Source of the DNA: JAJRRH01 sp047638815
GTDB lineage: Bacteria > Bacteroidota > Bacteroidia > Flavobacteriales_D > JABDKJ01
Assembly (NCBI GenBank): GCA_047638815.1
Contig: JBLIMR010000006.1
Span: 1-64,000 of the forward strand
Direction of reading: 5' to 3'
DNA: 64,000 bases
Position numbers and translations under genes: made by a program. The notes under the pieces are model-generated. The model had not been told where the DNA came from, did not search any database, and saw only the letters and a program-made list of their open reading frames with translations. Shown here one piece after another: positions 7,429-15,766 of this stretch (the first letter of the stretch is position 1; the number at the start of each line of letters is the position of its first letter).

Positions 7429-8049
7429 ATGCTAAAACAAACCTTTGTAAACCTGATCGAAAAATATATCTCCAATCAAGATCTGCTGGATGAACTCTGG
7501 AACGAACTTGAAAGTAATTATTCGCACAAAAAACGTTTTTATCACTCTTTAGACCATCTAGAAAATATACTAAAATCACTTCTAGATATTAAAATTGAAA
7601 TCAAAAATTGGGATTGTATATTATTCACACTATTTTATCATGATATAATCTATAAAGCTCATAAGTCTAACAACGAAGAAAAGAGTGCTGAACTTGCTGA
7701 GAAAAGGATGCGGCAGATTTCTGTTTCTATTGATATGATCAAGCTTTGTACAGAACAAATTTTGGCCACCAAATCACATGACTCGTCCAATAACATTGAT
7801 ACTAATTATTTCACAGATGCTGATCTTTCCATATTGGGAAAGGGTTGGGAGTCATACGAGACGTATTACAAAAACGTAAGGAAGGAGTATTCCATTTACC
7901 CTGATCTGGTATATAATCCAGGGCGAAGAAAAGTGCTGAATCATTTTTTATCTATGGACAGAATCTTCAAGACTGAACATTTTTATGCCAAGTATGAAAG
8001 CAATGCTAAGGAAAATTTAGAAAAGGAGTTGACTATACTAGGAGTCTAG
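7429..8049 (+). CDS. Predicted HD-type metal-dependent hydrolase (COG4339-like)
   Basis: About 206 residues from MLKQTF; an upstream in-frame ATG at 7381 exists, but its extra 16 residues look unlike the family, so I prefer 7429. Conserved pieces: RFYHSLDHLENIL, LFTLFYHDIIYKA (His-Asp pair), ILATKSHD, DADLSILG and YYKNVRKEYSIYPD, the arrangement of predicted HD-superfamily phosphohydrolases of COG4339. Substrate is unknown. The next gene is convergent, with its stop only 3 bases away. Confidence 0.85.
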   Translation: MLKQTFVNLIEKYISNQDLLDELWNELESNYSHKKRFYHSLDHLENILKSLLDIKIEIKNWDCILFTLFYHDIIYKAHKSNNEEKSAELAEKRMRQISVSIDMIKLCTEQILATKSHDSSNNIDTNYFTDADLSILGKGWESYETYYKNVRKEYSIYPDLVYNPGRRKVLNHFLSMDRIFKTEHFYAKYESNAKENLEKELTILGV

Positions 8050-8052
8050 ACT

Positions 8053-8526
8053 TTATATAACATATCGCATTTTCGCAGTGACCACTTTTGATTCCCCCGC
8101 TTTCAACTCCATGTTAAATTTGTCTATGTCCGGTTTTGTATATCCGCTATGATAATAATCCCCAAATCCGAACCCCTCTTTCGGAATGCCAAAGAAATTA
8201 TAATCCATTTTGTTGTTATCGTTCTCATCGTCCATTAAAGAAAAACCATAAGTCCCCGCGGGAAGATCAAAATTTACCTTCAGCGTGCCTTCATCTATAT
8301 TATCCTTGTCAAAATGAAATGCATAGGTTGACTCTTCATTCCTAAAACTGTCATTGTCAATAAAAGCACCTATCTGTATTTTACCATTATTCGTTCGAAT
8401 ACCTGTAACAATCATCTCAATGTGAGTCATCGTTTCCTGAGGGCCATCAGATGAAGGCTTAGTGGTCCAAGAGAAAAGCACAGTGGATATCAGAAATATG
8501 ATAGTATAGTAGGAATGTTTTCTCAA
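8053..8526 (-). CDS. DUF2141 family exported protein
   Basis: 157 residues. Starts at a TTG (8526-8524), the only initiator before the hydrophobic signal sequence HSYYTIIFLISTVLFSW. The body has DUF2141 hallmarks: IEMIVTGIRTNNGKIQIGAF, a Tyr-Phe-containing strand, LPAGTYGFSLMDDENDNNKMDYNFFGIPKEGFGF and a final beta segment. Members are small periplasmic or secreted beta-sandwich proteins of unknown role. No operon partner is evident; it converges with the HD hydrolase. Confidence 0.88.
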   Translation of the reverse strand: MRKHSYYTIIFLISTVLFSWTTKPSSDGPQETMTHIEMIVTGIRTNNGKIQIGAFIDNDSFRNEESTYAFHFDKDNIDEGTLKVNFDLPAGTYGFSLMDDENDNNKMDYNFFGIPKEGFGFGDYYHSGYTKPDIDKFNMELKAGESKVVTAKMRYVI

Positions 8527-8740
8527 TGCGAATTAATTTTATGTCCGGAAGTCAATATTTTATGGATGGTGAATATAGCATGTAGATTACTGCAACCACA
8601 ACATAATTATTGTTCTGTCCACAATACTTTCACGTTATGAAGCCAGAGTTTAGTTCCTGGAAGTAATGTCGTTTCGCATTAAACATTTCAGAAATATTAC
8701 CCAACAATAGGTTGATTTAAACATATTAGGTAGAATATCG

Positions 8741-9763
8741 TTATTTCTTGAAGTATACTTCCTTTACTATATCTTCCGCAGGTTTATTCTGCGGAGAGTA
8801 ATTGGAATGAGCATCGCCATCTACAGATTTATCATCTGGGTACCATTTCCAAATAAATCCACCAGCCATCCAATTGCTATCCCATACAGAATTGTAGAGC
8901 GCTTGATAACCGATAGTCTGAGCTTCCAGATTCACCAACTCATCTGATGGAACTGACTCTATTCTCCATTGCTCCCAACAAGCTCCATCAATGCTACGAT
9001 ATCCATACTCTGTAAAAATAACTTGCTTGTCGTTATCCACCGCTATCTTACCTATTTTTTTCACTATTGATCCCCAAGATTTCTCCAATTCCTCCAATAT
9101 GGGCTCTAACTTTGGTGACAAAGGAAAATATGCATCCAAGCCGATAAAATCCAGATCAGCCCAAAACTTTATATTGTAATAATTGTCCCAATTGGCCGCA
9201 TACGTTAATTTACCAGAATACACTTCACGCACATCACTTATTAATTGCTTCCAATACTCTGGTCTTTCATTTACTGAATTTTTAAATTCTGTACCTACAC
9301 AGAGTATTTCCACATTATACTTCTCAGCCATTTGAGCGAGTGTTAAAATATAGTTCGTGTAATTTTCTTCCCAAACTATCCAGTTTTTATTGCTTAAATC
9401 GAAATCACCAACCCAATTCAAATCTTCCATGATAAAATGTGGTTTTAACATGAGTTTAAAGCCGTTGTCTTTTGCTTCTTTAATCAATCTTTTGATCCCA
9501 TCTATGGAATCACCCATCCAGTTACGGGTAGAGTCAAATTCAAAGATTGGGTCATTATCGTTTAAGAAAGTAAAGGGAGTCAAACTAACCCAGTTAGCAT
9601 TGATTCGCTTTATCGCTTTCATTTTACCGAATTCAGCATCATTTTGCGGTGACACATAATTAACACCATTGATCTTAGTAGAAAGAAATTCCTTTTGACC
9701 ATAGCTCTTCATGCCCACTAGACCCATTATCGTAAAAAAGAAAATGCTTTTTATTTTCCGCAC
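8741..9763 (-). CDS. Glycoside hydrolase, GH113-like TIM barrel
   Basis: 340 residues with a GTG start and a signal peptide (SIFFFTIMGLVGMKSYGQ). The (beta/alpha)8 signatures are LKPHFIME, ILCVGTEF with the likely acid/base Glu159, YAANWDN, DFIGLDAYFPLS, VIFTEYGYRS with the likely nucleophile Glu252, and GGFIWKWYPDD. This arrangement is that of GH113 and related clan GH-A enzymes, such as beta-mannanases. The exact substrate is not readable. It is probably exported to the periplasm or cell surface; no SusCD pair or other polysaccharide-utilisation genes surround it. Confidence 0.85.
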   Translation of the reverse strand: MRKIKSIFFFTIMGLVGMKSYGQKEFLSTKINGVNYVSPQNDAEFGKMKAIKRINANWVSLTPFTFLNDNDPIFEFDSTRNWMGDSIDGIKRLIKEAKDNGFKLMLKPHFIMEDLNWVGDFDLSNKNWIVWEENYTNYILTLAQMAEKYNVEILCVGTEFKNSVNERPEYWKQLISDVREVYSGKLTYAANWDNYYNIKFWADLDFIGLDAYFPLSPKLEPILEELEKSWGSIVKKIGKIAVDNDKQVIFTEYGYRSIDGACWEQWRIESVPSDELVNLEAQTIGYQALYNSVWDSNWMAGGFIWKWYPDDKSVDGDAHSNYSPQNKPAEDIVKEVYFKK

Positions 9764-9912
9764 AACACAAATTTAATGCAACAAGATCTATAATCAAAGC
9801 CATTAAATATGTCATTTTAATTGCAAAATTTCACATCATTTACAATAAAAGTCTAATCTTCAGTAAATACCTAAATGACACCAAACTGCTTTCGGTTACG
9901 TGAATATCAATG

Positions 9913-9920
9913 TATCTTTG
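9913..9920 (+). promoter_or_regulatory. Promoter -7 box TATCTTTG
   Basis: Exact match to the Bacteroidota -7 consensus TAnnTTTG. It directly follows an ATG at 9910 that would otherwise be the first in-frame start of the phosphoesterase. A transcript starting a few bases downstream cannot contain that ATG, which supports the start at 10003. Confidence 0.6.
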
Positions 9921-10002
9921 TAGTCTTATTCTAAATTTTTATTTTCACATTAAGAATATGCTACTATCACCACGAAATATGTTCCAAGAAATCGTCAATA
10001 CA

Positions 10003-10788
10003 ATGTCCTTTCGTATTATCTACATTATTATAATATCTTTATTTTTAGTTGGTTGCGAAACTTTCGAATATAGTCCATATGAGATTGATCGTGATGGACC
10101 GACCGATATTAATGCCAATAATATTGCCCGATTCATCAATAGTGAGTCAGACACTTCAATCATTGCTGTAATTGGGGATACGCAAAGATTTTATGATGCA
10201 ACCGATGATATAATTGACAAAATAAATACCATTAATGAAGTAGACTTTGTTATTCATACTGGTGATTTAGTAGACTTTGGCCTACAACGAGAATATAACT
10301 GGATGTATGAACTTTTGGAGAAACTTCACGCCCCTTATGTTGCCGTAGTCGGCAACCACGACCTTATTGGTAACGGTGGTGAGATCTATCAAAACATGTA
10401 TGGGCCCTTAAATTTTAGTTTCATCTTTAATGACACAAAGTACGTTTATATAAACACCAACAGTAGGGAGTTTGGATTCGAACCAAATGTGCCAGATATT
10501 TCGTGGCTTGAACAGGAGTTGTCAGACACTACAGGCTTCTCTCAGGCCATCATTGTACAACATGTCCCTCCGATCAATCAGGACTTCAATGATGAGCTAG
10601 TAGATGATTTTATAGAAGTTCTTGGGTCTCATGACAATTTATTACTGGGTATCAATGGACATAATCACAACTATAATTTTACAGCTTCAGAGGATGGCAT
10701 AAGCTACTTAAATTCTGCAAGTACTACAACAGAGCAATTCATTCTCTTGAAAGTTTGGAATGGCGGATTCGAATTTGAATTAAGATAA
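10003..10788 (+). CDS. Calcineurin-like metallophosphoesterase lipoprotein
   Basis: About 261 residues from MSFRII, chosen because it gives a proper lipoprotein signal (IIYIIIISLFLVGC) and lies after the promoter box at 9913. Metal-binding motifs run in order: VIGDTQ, VDFVIHTGDLVDFG (GD-x-D), VAVVGNHDLIG (GNHD), IIVQHVPP and GINGHNHNYNF (GHxH). These define the calcineurin-like phosphoesterase fold with a di-metal centre. Substrate is unknown; the lipid anchor places it in the envelope. Its stop overlaps the next ATG by one base (TAATG), so the pair is an operon. Confidence 0.9.
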   Translation: MSFRIIYIIIISLFLVGCETFEYSPYEIDRDGPTDINANNIARFINSESDTSIIAVIGDTQRFYDATDDIIDKINTINEVDFVIHTGDLVDFGLQREYNWMYELLEKLHAPYVAVVGNHDLIGNGGEIYQNMYGPLNFSFIFNDTKYVYINTNSREFGFEPNVPDISWLEQELSDTTGFSQAIIVQHVPPINQDFNDELVDDFIEVLGSHDNLLLGINGHNHNYNFTASEDGISYLNSASTTTEQFILLKVWNGGFEFELR

Positions 10789-11405
10789 TGAGACGTAGTT
10801 TGCAGAATAAATATCTCGTATTCATCTCATTGATGCTTCTTTCTTTTGGCGCTCTTGCTCAAAGTGATTCTCTTGTTATTAAAAACAAGTTCGCCCCAGA
10901 TGTCCTTAGGTTTCAGTTTGCCGGGAATGCAGGAATGTTCTCTTTAGGAGCTGATTGGATTTTTGCCAAAGATAAACTGGAACTCGATGCTTCGTTTGGA
11001 TTTATTCCTGCTTCTAGATCTTCTAGAACATTTTATGCAACAACTTTCAAGCTGATGTATACTCCAAATTGGCGTTATAACTATAAGCAATTTCAATGGA
11101 AACCTTTATCAGTTGGTCCATTAGTATCAAGATACAGCGGGTTGGATTTGAGCAAGTATAAGAAAAACAAATACTATCCAAAAAATTACTACTGGTGGAG
11201 TATAAAAAATCGTGTTGGCCTGGCTTTGAGTACGGAGGCAAAAATCACCCTTAATAAAGGACCTATTAAAGCCATATCAATATATCTTGAAGCAAGCATG
11301 TGGGATGTTTATTTCTACAGCATTTTTGCCAATGGCAATGAAGTTTATTTAAGCCCACGAGATCTTGTGATCATGGGTACTGGGTTCAAGTTTCATATAA
11401 AATAG
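10788..11405 (+). CDS. Predicted outer-membrane/secreted beta-rich protein
   Basis: 205 residues with a cleavable signal (YLVFISLMLLSFGALAQ). The rest alternates aromatic and polar residues (FQFAGNAGMFSLGADWIF, LELDASFGFIPA, IYLEASMWDVYFYSIF) and ends in a short strand (LVIMGTGFKFHIK), as in small outer-membrane beta-barrels. No named family is recognised. It is translationally coupled to the phosphoesterase lipoprotein, so the two may act in the same envelope process. Confidence 0.75.
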   Translation: MRRSLQNKYLVFISLMLLSFGALAQSDSLVIKNKFAPDVLRFQFAGNAGMFSLGADWIFAKDKLELDASFGFIPASRSSRTFYATTFKLMYTPNWRYNYKQFQWKPLSVGPLVSRYSGLDLSKYKKNKYYPKNYYWWSIKNRVGLALSTEAKITLNKGPIKAISIYLEASMWDVYFYSIFANGNEVYLSPRDLVIMGTGFKFHIK

Positions 11406-11551
11406 AAGGGTGAAAAATGTTCAAATTTTCTGCTAACTTTTGATCTCACATGCGAGTAGCAATCTTTTGAGCATATTTCATGAGTTTAACAAATTCTAAC
11501 TTTTCATTTGTAATAAATATCCTATTACCTTCGTTGCTAAGTTCGTAATTG

Positions 11552-12127
11552 ATGAAAATTCTCTCCAAAAATATAGGCCTCATAGTATTTGCTATGATGA
11601 TAAGCTTTATAGTGAAAGCTCAAGAGGATTCCTTGATGACAGATCAAGTTGTTGTAGACACCCTAAATATTGAATATGACTCTTTTATGGCTCATCCACC
11701 CAGAAAAGCAACTATTCTGGCAGCAGTATTGCCTAGTGCAGGTCAACTTTACAATAAGAAATATTGGAAAATGCCATTGGTCTATTTTGGATTTGGAGTG
11801 AGTGGATATTACCTTAACAGGAATTTGAATGACATTAAATTTTTCAGGGAAAATTTGCAAGCAGAAATTGATGATGATCCACTGACTATTAATGAAACAG
11901 GAGCAACCGAGCAGACACTTCTCAGTGCCCTCGACAGGTCTAAATCTTTACGAGACTGGAGTTATATTGCAATAGTCGGGGTTTATGTTTTACAAATCAT
12001 TGACGCCAATGTCGATGCTCATCTTTGGCACTTTGATGTCAACGATGATCTCTGTCTCACAACACTGCCAACAATTATTTTGGCGGACAAAGCCCAGCCT
12101 GGATTTTCACTTACATTAAACTTTTAA
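11552..12127 (+). CDS. DUF5683 domain protein
   Basis: 191 residues from the ATG at 11552; a TTG one codon upstream is less likely. Signal-like N-terminus (IGLIVFAMMISFIVKAQ), then PPRKATILAAVLPSAGQLYNKKYWKMPLVYFGFGVSGYY and SYIAIVGVYVLQIIDANVDAHLWHFDV, the DUF5683 pattern with two membrane segments. In many Bacteroidota this gene lies between parB and dapB; parAB is absent here, but dapB follows after 4 bases. The function is unknown. Confidence 0.9.
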   Translation: MKILSKNIGLIVFAMMISFIVKAQEDSLMTDQVVVDTLNIEYDSFMAHPPRKATILAAVLPSAGQLYNKKYWKMPLVYFGFGVSGYYLNRNLNDIKFFRENLQAEIDDDPLTINETGATEQTLLSALDRSKSLRDWSYIAIVGVYVLQIIDANVDAHLWHFDVNDDLCLTTLPTIILADKAQPGFSLTLNF

Positions 12128-12131
12128 TCTT

Positions 12132-12827
12132 TTGAAAATAGCAATAATTGGTTATGGAAAAATGGGCAAGGAAGTGGAGCGACTGGCCTTGGAAAAAGGT
12201 CACGTCATTTCAGGCATTGTCAATAAAAGTGAAGATGCTTGGCCCGAAGCGGATGTCGCAATAGAGTTTTCTACCCCAGAAAATTGCCTCTCGAACTATC
12301 AAAAAGCATTTGACCTTAATATGCCAATCGTTTCTGGAACAACAGGATGGTATGAGCATATAGATGAAATTAAAGATTTGGTTGAAGGACAAAACAAGAG
12401 TTTTCTGTACGCTTCCAATTTCAGTATTGGTGTCAATTTATTTTTTAAGGTAAATAGATATCTGGCCAAACTCATGAACAAGCATCGGGATTATATCTGT
12501 CAAATTGATGAAATTCATCACACGGAAAAGAAGGATGCTCCAAGCGGTACGGCCATAACTATTGCCGATGACATTATTGAGCAATCCGAAACTTTCAAGA
12601 GTTGGGTCAATGAGGATACCATTGAGAACAACATTCTTCCGATTCTTTCTCATAGAGAAAAATGGGTGCCTGGAACACATGTCGTGTCTTACCAAAATGA
12701 AATTGATGCTCTTGAAATCAAACATGTTGCCAAAAACAGAGAAGGTTTTGCCTTAGGTGCTATCTTTGCAGCAGAATGGATCCATGGGAAAATTGGATTT
12801 TTTACAATGAATGATGTAATGCTTTAG
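12132..12827 (+). CDS. dapB: 4-hydroxy-tetrahydrodipicolinate reductase
   Basis: 231 residues. NAD(P)-dependent reduction in the lysine/diaminopimelate pathway. The TTG start at 12132 is required because the nucleotide-binding motif IIGYGKMG begins three residues later and the next Met lies inside it. Other motifs: EFSTPE, SGTTGW, ASNFSIGVNLF, the catalytic segment EIHHTEKKDAPSGTA (His-His, Lys, PSGT) and GFFTMNDV at the C-terminus. The last codons and stop lie inside an 8-bp-period repeat array (12810-12869), so the C-terminal Val-Met-Leu may be repeat-derived. Confidence 0.96.
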   Translation: MKIAIIGYGKMGKEVERLALEKGHVISGIVNKSEDAWPEADVAIEFSTPENCLSNYQKAFDLNMPIVSGTTGWYEHIDEIKDLVEGQNKSFLYASNFSIGVNLFFKVNRYLAKLMNKHRDYICQIDEIHHTEKKDAPSGTAITIADDIIEQSETFKSWVNEDTIENNILPILSHREKWVPGTHVVSYQNEIDALEIKHVAKNREGFALGAIFAAEWIHGKIGFFTMNDVML

Positions 12828-12869
12828 GGAAAAAATGCTGTAATGCAATAATGCTTTAATGCGATAATA
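12810..12869 (-). repeat. 8-bp-period tandem array overlapping the dapB stop
   Basis: In exact 8-base register: AATGATGT, AATGCTTT, AGGGAAAA, AATGCTGT, AATGCAAT, AATGCTTT, AATGCGAT. On the minus strand the unit is close to GCATTxxx, the same family as the arrays at 13369, 18117 and 23226 but in opposite orientation. Confidence 0.7.
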
Positions 12870-12936
12870 GAAAATTGGTTGCGATTAAGGGTAGGAATGC
12901 TGTAATTCGATACTACTGGAATAGGATAAAAGGATA

Positions 12937-13312
12937 ATGACTACGGATAAGGGGGTATTTATTAAAATGATGAAGCCTAAAACCAAGGCTTTTGCAGTAG
13001 ATGTGATTCAATTTTGTGATTCCTTAAAAAACACCAAAGCATCCTCAGTCATAACGTATCAGCTCATTAAATCAAGCACATCGGTTGGCGCGAATTATAG
13101 AGCAGCCTGCAAGGCGAGGTCCAAAAAAGAATTTTTCAGCAAGAATATGTATCGTTGTTGAGGAAATTGATTAATCACAGTATTGGTTAGAAGTAATAAA
13201 AGAAACCAAATTATCTTCTGAAATTGAAGAACTTGATAGATTATATTTGCAAGCAGAAGAAATAAATAAGATAGTCTCAAAAGCCAAAGACTCAACATAT
13301 AGTTTGAGCTAG
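12937..13312 (+). pseudogene. Broken four-helix-bundle protein (23S rRNA IVP / bAvd-like family)
   Basis: Translation from 12937 (or 12967) gives KTKAFAVDVIQFCDSL, VITYQLIKSSTSVGANYRAACKARSKKEFFSK, the typical IVP-type four-helix bundle. An extra A near 13142 shifts the frame, and a TAA sits where a Glu codon is expected (E-I-D-*-SQYWLEVIKET). The rest, KLSSEIEELDRLYLQAEEIN then KIVSKAKDS, is intact to the TAG at 13312. Total length is 3n+1, which fits one insertion. Members are about 115-125 residues and often sit in mobile intergenic slots; this one splits the usual dapB-lepB neighbourhood. Confidence 0.88.
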
Positions 13313-13368
13313 TTAAGACAAAGACATTACCCCTAATTGAGAATATCTATGCCTACAAAATTATTACT

Positions 13369-13416
13369 GCATTATCGCATTGAAGCATTATCGCATTAGG
13401 ACATTAGGACATAAAA
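13369..13416 (+). repeat. 8-bp-period tandem array before lepB
   Basis: Six in-register units: GCATTATC, GCATTGAA, GCATTATC, GCATTAGG, ACATTAGG, ACATAAAA. Together with the opposite-strand array at 12810 it brackets the broken IVP gene. Confidence 0.75.
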
Positions 13417-13435
13417 TAAATAGAGCAACAAACAG

Positions 13436-15025
13436 ATGACGATTACAATACCACTAATTTTACTAATACTGACCATCATTTCATGGTTTATCAGTTTGCC
13501 TGCACTATTTAAAAAAGCGGGAGGAAATTCCACTGCGGGTTACGTTCCAGGATGGAATTTTATTGAATGGCAAAAAATTACTGAACGACCTTGGTGGTGG
13601 GTTTTGATTCTACTTATTCCGGGCGTAGGTTTCTTGATGTTGACTATAATGCATGTTCAACTTGCATGGTCATTTGGTCAAAGAGATGCTAAGAGCACGA
13701 TATTAGCGGTTGTAGCACCTTTCTATCTTCTACCACTAATGGCTAAAAAAGATGAGATTGTTTATACCGGAAATATTGATTGGAACGTCAGGAAAAAAAG
13801 TACTGCTCGTGAATGGGGAGATGCTATACTATTTGCCTTAATCGCAGCTTTTATCATTCGTACTTTCACCTTTGAGGCCTTTACGATCCCAACACCTTCA
13901 ATGGAGGAATCAATGTTAGTTGGTGATTATCTTTTTGTAAATAAGATTAAGTATGGATCGCGTATTCCTATGACTCCATTGGCATTCCCTTTGGCTCATC
14001 ATACCATGCCAATCCTTAATACCAAAGCATATTTGGAATGGATGAAATTGGGCTACAATAGACTCCCCGGATGGTCGGATGTAGAAAGAGGTGATGCTGT
14101 AGTTTTTAACTTTCCAGAAGGAGATACTGTTCTGGTCGAGGCACAGGATAGATCTTACCACGCAATGAAAAGAGCCAAAGCCTATGAATTGGCAGGGTTT
14201 AATGAAGGCAATTTTGAGAAGAATGAACAAAAACTACTGAATAGGGCACATACGAGTCTTTTAAAAGCTCATGGAGGCATGGTTGTTCGACCGACTGACA
14301 AAAAAGAAAATTATGTCAAGAGATGTGTTGCTATTGCTGGTGAAACTATTGAAGTAAAAGACCGAGAGTTGTATGTGGATTCCAAGCTGCAGGATCAATA
14401 TACTAATGTCCAGTTCATGTATATCGTGACCTTTGAAAATGCAATCACCAGATCGATGCAAAAGACGTTAAAAGAAAGATATGGCATCAACTATGCCGAT
14501 AGAATAGAAGGGTTGAGTCAAGGTAATAATCAAGTTTACTTTTTGACAAAGGGTCAAGCCGAAACCCTTAGTGGTCTCGACAAGATTAAGGGCGTTGTTC
14601 CGGTGGAAGATCGCAAAGAGAATTTCCGTGCCGTTTTTCCTAATACAAAAGACAACACGTGGACCAAAGACAATTTCGGCCCACTTTACATTCCGAAAAG
14701 AGGAGATAAACTACCACTGACAAAAGAAAATCTTGATTACTATACAAGAGCGATCACTGCCTACGAGGGGAATACTCTTGAGAAAAAAGGAGGAGACATT
14801 TTCATCAATGGTGAGAAAACTGAATTCTATACTTTCAAATTTAATTATTACTGGCTCATGGGTGATAATAGACACAACTCACTTGACTCGAGATATTGGG
14901 GATTTGTCCCTGAAGATCATGTGGTAGGAAAAGCAGCTTTTGTTTGGTTTTCACGAGACAAGGAAATCGACCTTTTCAAAAAAGGAGGTATCCGTTGGGA
15001 CAGAGTTTTCACCAAAGTACGTTGA
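13436..15025 (+). CDS. lepB: Signal peptidase I (long Bacteroidota type)
   Basis: 529 residues. Removes signal peptides at the outer face of the inner membrane. The N-terminus has membrane segments (IPLILLILTIISWFISLP; WWWVLILLIPGVGFLML), typical of the long Bacteroidota LepB, then the S26 domain: FIIRTFTFEAFTIPTPSMEESML with the catalytic Ser in PSMEESM, ENYVKRCVAIAGETIEV with the catalytic Lys, and LMGDNRHNSLDSRYWGFVP. A large insertion separates the Lys box from the C-terminal box, as usual for these proteins. wbqC follows after 11 bp. Confidence 0.95.
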   Translation: MTITIPLILLILTIISWFISLPALFKKAGGNSTAGYVPGWNFIEWQKITERPWWWVLILLIPGVGFLMLTIMHVQLAWSFGQRDAKSTILAVVAPFYLLPLMAKKDEIVYTGNIDWNVRKKSTAREWGDAILFALIAAFIIRTFTFEAFTIPTPSMEESMLVGDYLFVNKIKYGSRIPMTPLAFPLAHHTMPILNTKAYLEWMKLGYNRLPGWSDVERGDAVVFNFPEGDTVLVEAQDRSYHAMKRAKAYELAGFNEGNFEKNEQKLLNRAHTSLLKAHGGMVVRPTDKKENYVKRCVAIAGETIEVKDRELYVDSKLQDQYTNVQFMYIVTFENAITRSMQKTLKERYGINYADRIEGLSQGNNQVYFLTKGQAETLSGLDKIKGVVPVEDRKENFRAVFPNTKDNTWTKDNFGPLYIPKRGDKLPLTKENLDYYTRAITAYEGNTLEKKGGDIFINGEKTEFYTFKFNYYWLMGDNRHNSLDSRYWGFVPEDHVVGKAAFVWFSRDKEIDLFKKGGIRWDRVFTKVR

Positions 15026-15036
15026 TCCGTTAGATT

Positions 15037-15651
15037 TTGTCTAAATCAGTAAATACATTACCTCTACCCTATTTCGGCAATTTATTTTTCTATGCGGTTC
15101 TTTTTCAGACAGATCATATTATCGATGTTCATGAGAATTACAGAAAACAGACCTATAAAAATAGGGCTGAAATTGTGACGGATCAGGGCTTACTGAAACT
15201 TACTATTCCAGTGATTAAGAACAGTGGTTTAAAGACGCCATTCCATGAAATACAAATAGATAATGGCGACCATTGGAATAAGATTCATCCTAGAGCCCTC
15301 AAAGCCGCATATAGTTCTTCCCCATTTTACGAGTATTACATTGATGATCTTAATCCCATTTGGGAACAACCATGTGATTCTCTTTATGAAAACAATCTAC
15401 GTTGCCATAAAATCATCTGTAAAATCATGGAGTGGAAGTTGGATTTGAATATTTCAGACACTTATGTCGATGATTTTGAGAATGACTATAGGCCTATGTT
15501 CCTTAAAAGAAAGAAGAAATCAGACTTCCAACCATACACCCAAGTATTCAAAAGCAAGACGGAACATATTTCGAACCTGAGTATTCTAGATTTGATATTC
15601 AATCTTGGACCAGAGAGCGAGATGTATTTACGCAATCTTAAAATTGAATAA
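15037..15651 (+). CDS. WbqC-like family protein
   Basis: About 204 residues from a TTG start. VNTLPLPYFGNLFFYAVLFQTDHIIDVHENYRKQTYKNRAEI, LTIPVIK and KIHPRALKAAYSSSPFYEYY are the signatures of WbqC/DUF2 proteins, often linked to polysaccharide or amino-sugar chemistry and common directly after lepB in Bacteroidota. Catalytic function is not established. It overlaps no other gene and likely shares the lepB transcript. Confidence 0.9.
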   Translation: MSKSVNTLPLPYFGNLFFYAVLFQTDHIIDVHENYRKQTYKNRAEIVTDQGLLKLTIPVIKNSGLKTPFHEIQIDNGDHWNKIHPRALKAAYSSSPFYEYYIDDLNPIWEQPCDSLYENNLRCHKIICKIMEWKLDLNISDTYVDDFENDYRPMFLKRKKKSDFQPYTQVFKSKTEHISNLSILDLIFNLGPESEMYLRNLKIE

Positions 15652-15735
15652 TAAGATTGAAATGAATCTCTATACCGATCAGATTCAGAGGCTTCAATTC
15701 ATAATTAAATGATTCGTAATTCGTAATTAACTCTC

Positions 15736-15743
15736 TATATTTG
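15736..15743 (+). promoter_or_regulatory. Promoter -7 box TATATTTG
   Basis: Exact TAnnTTTG match 24 bases before the carboxylase ATG. No clear TTG is seen at -33. Confidence 0.5.
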
Positions 15744-15766
15744 AAGTTCAATTGCTAGGTATAAAC

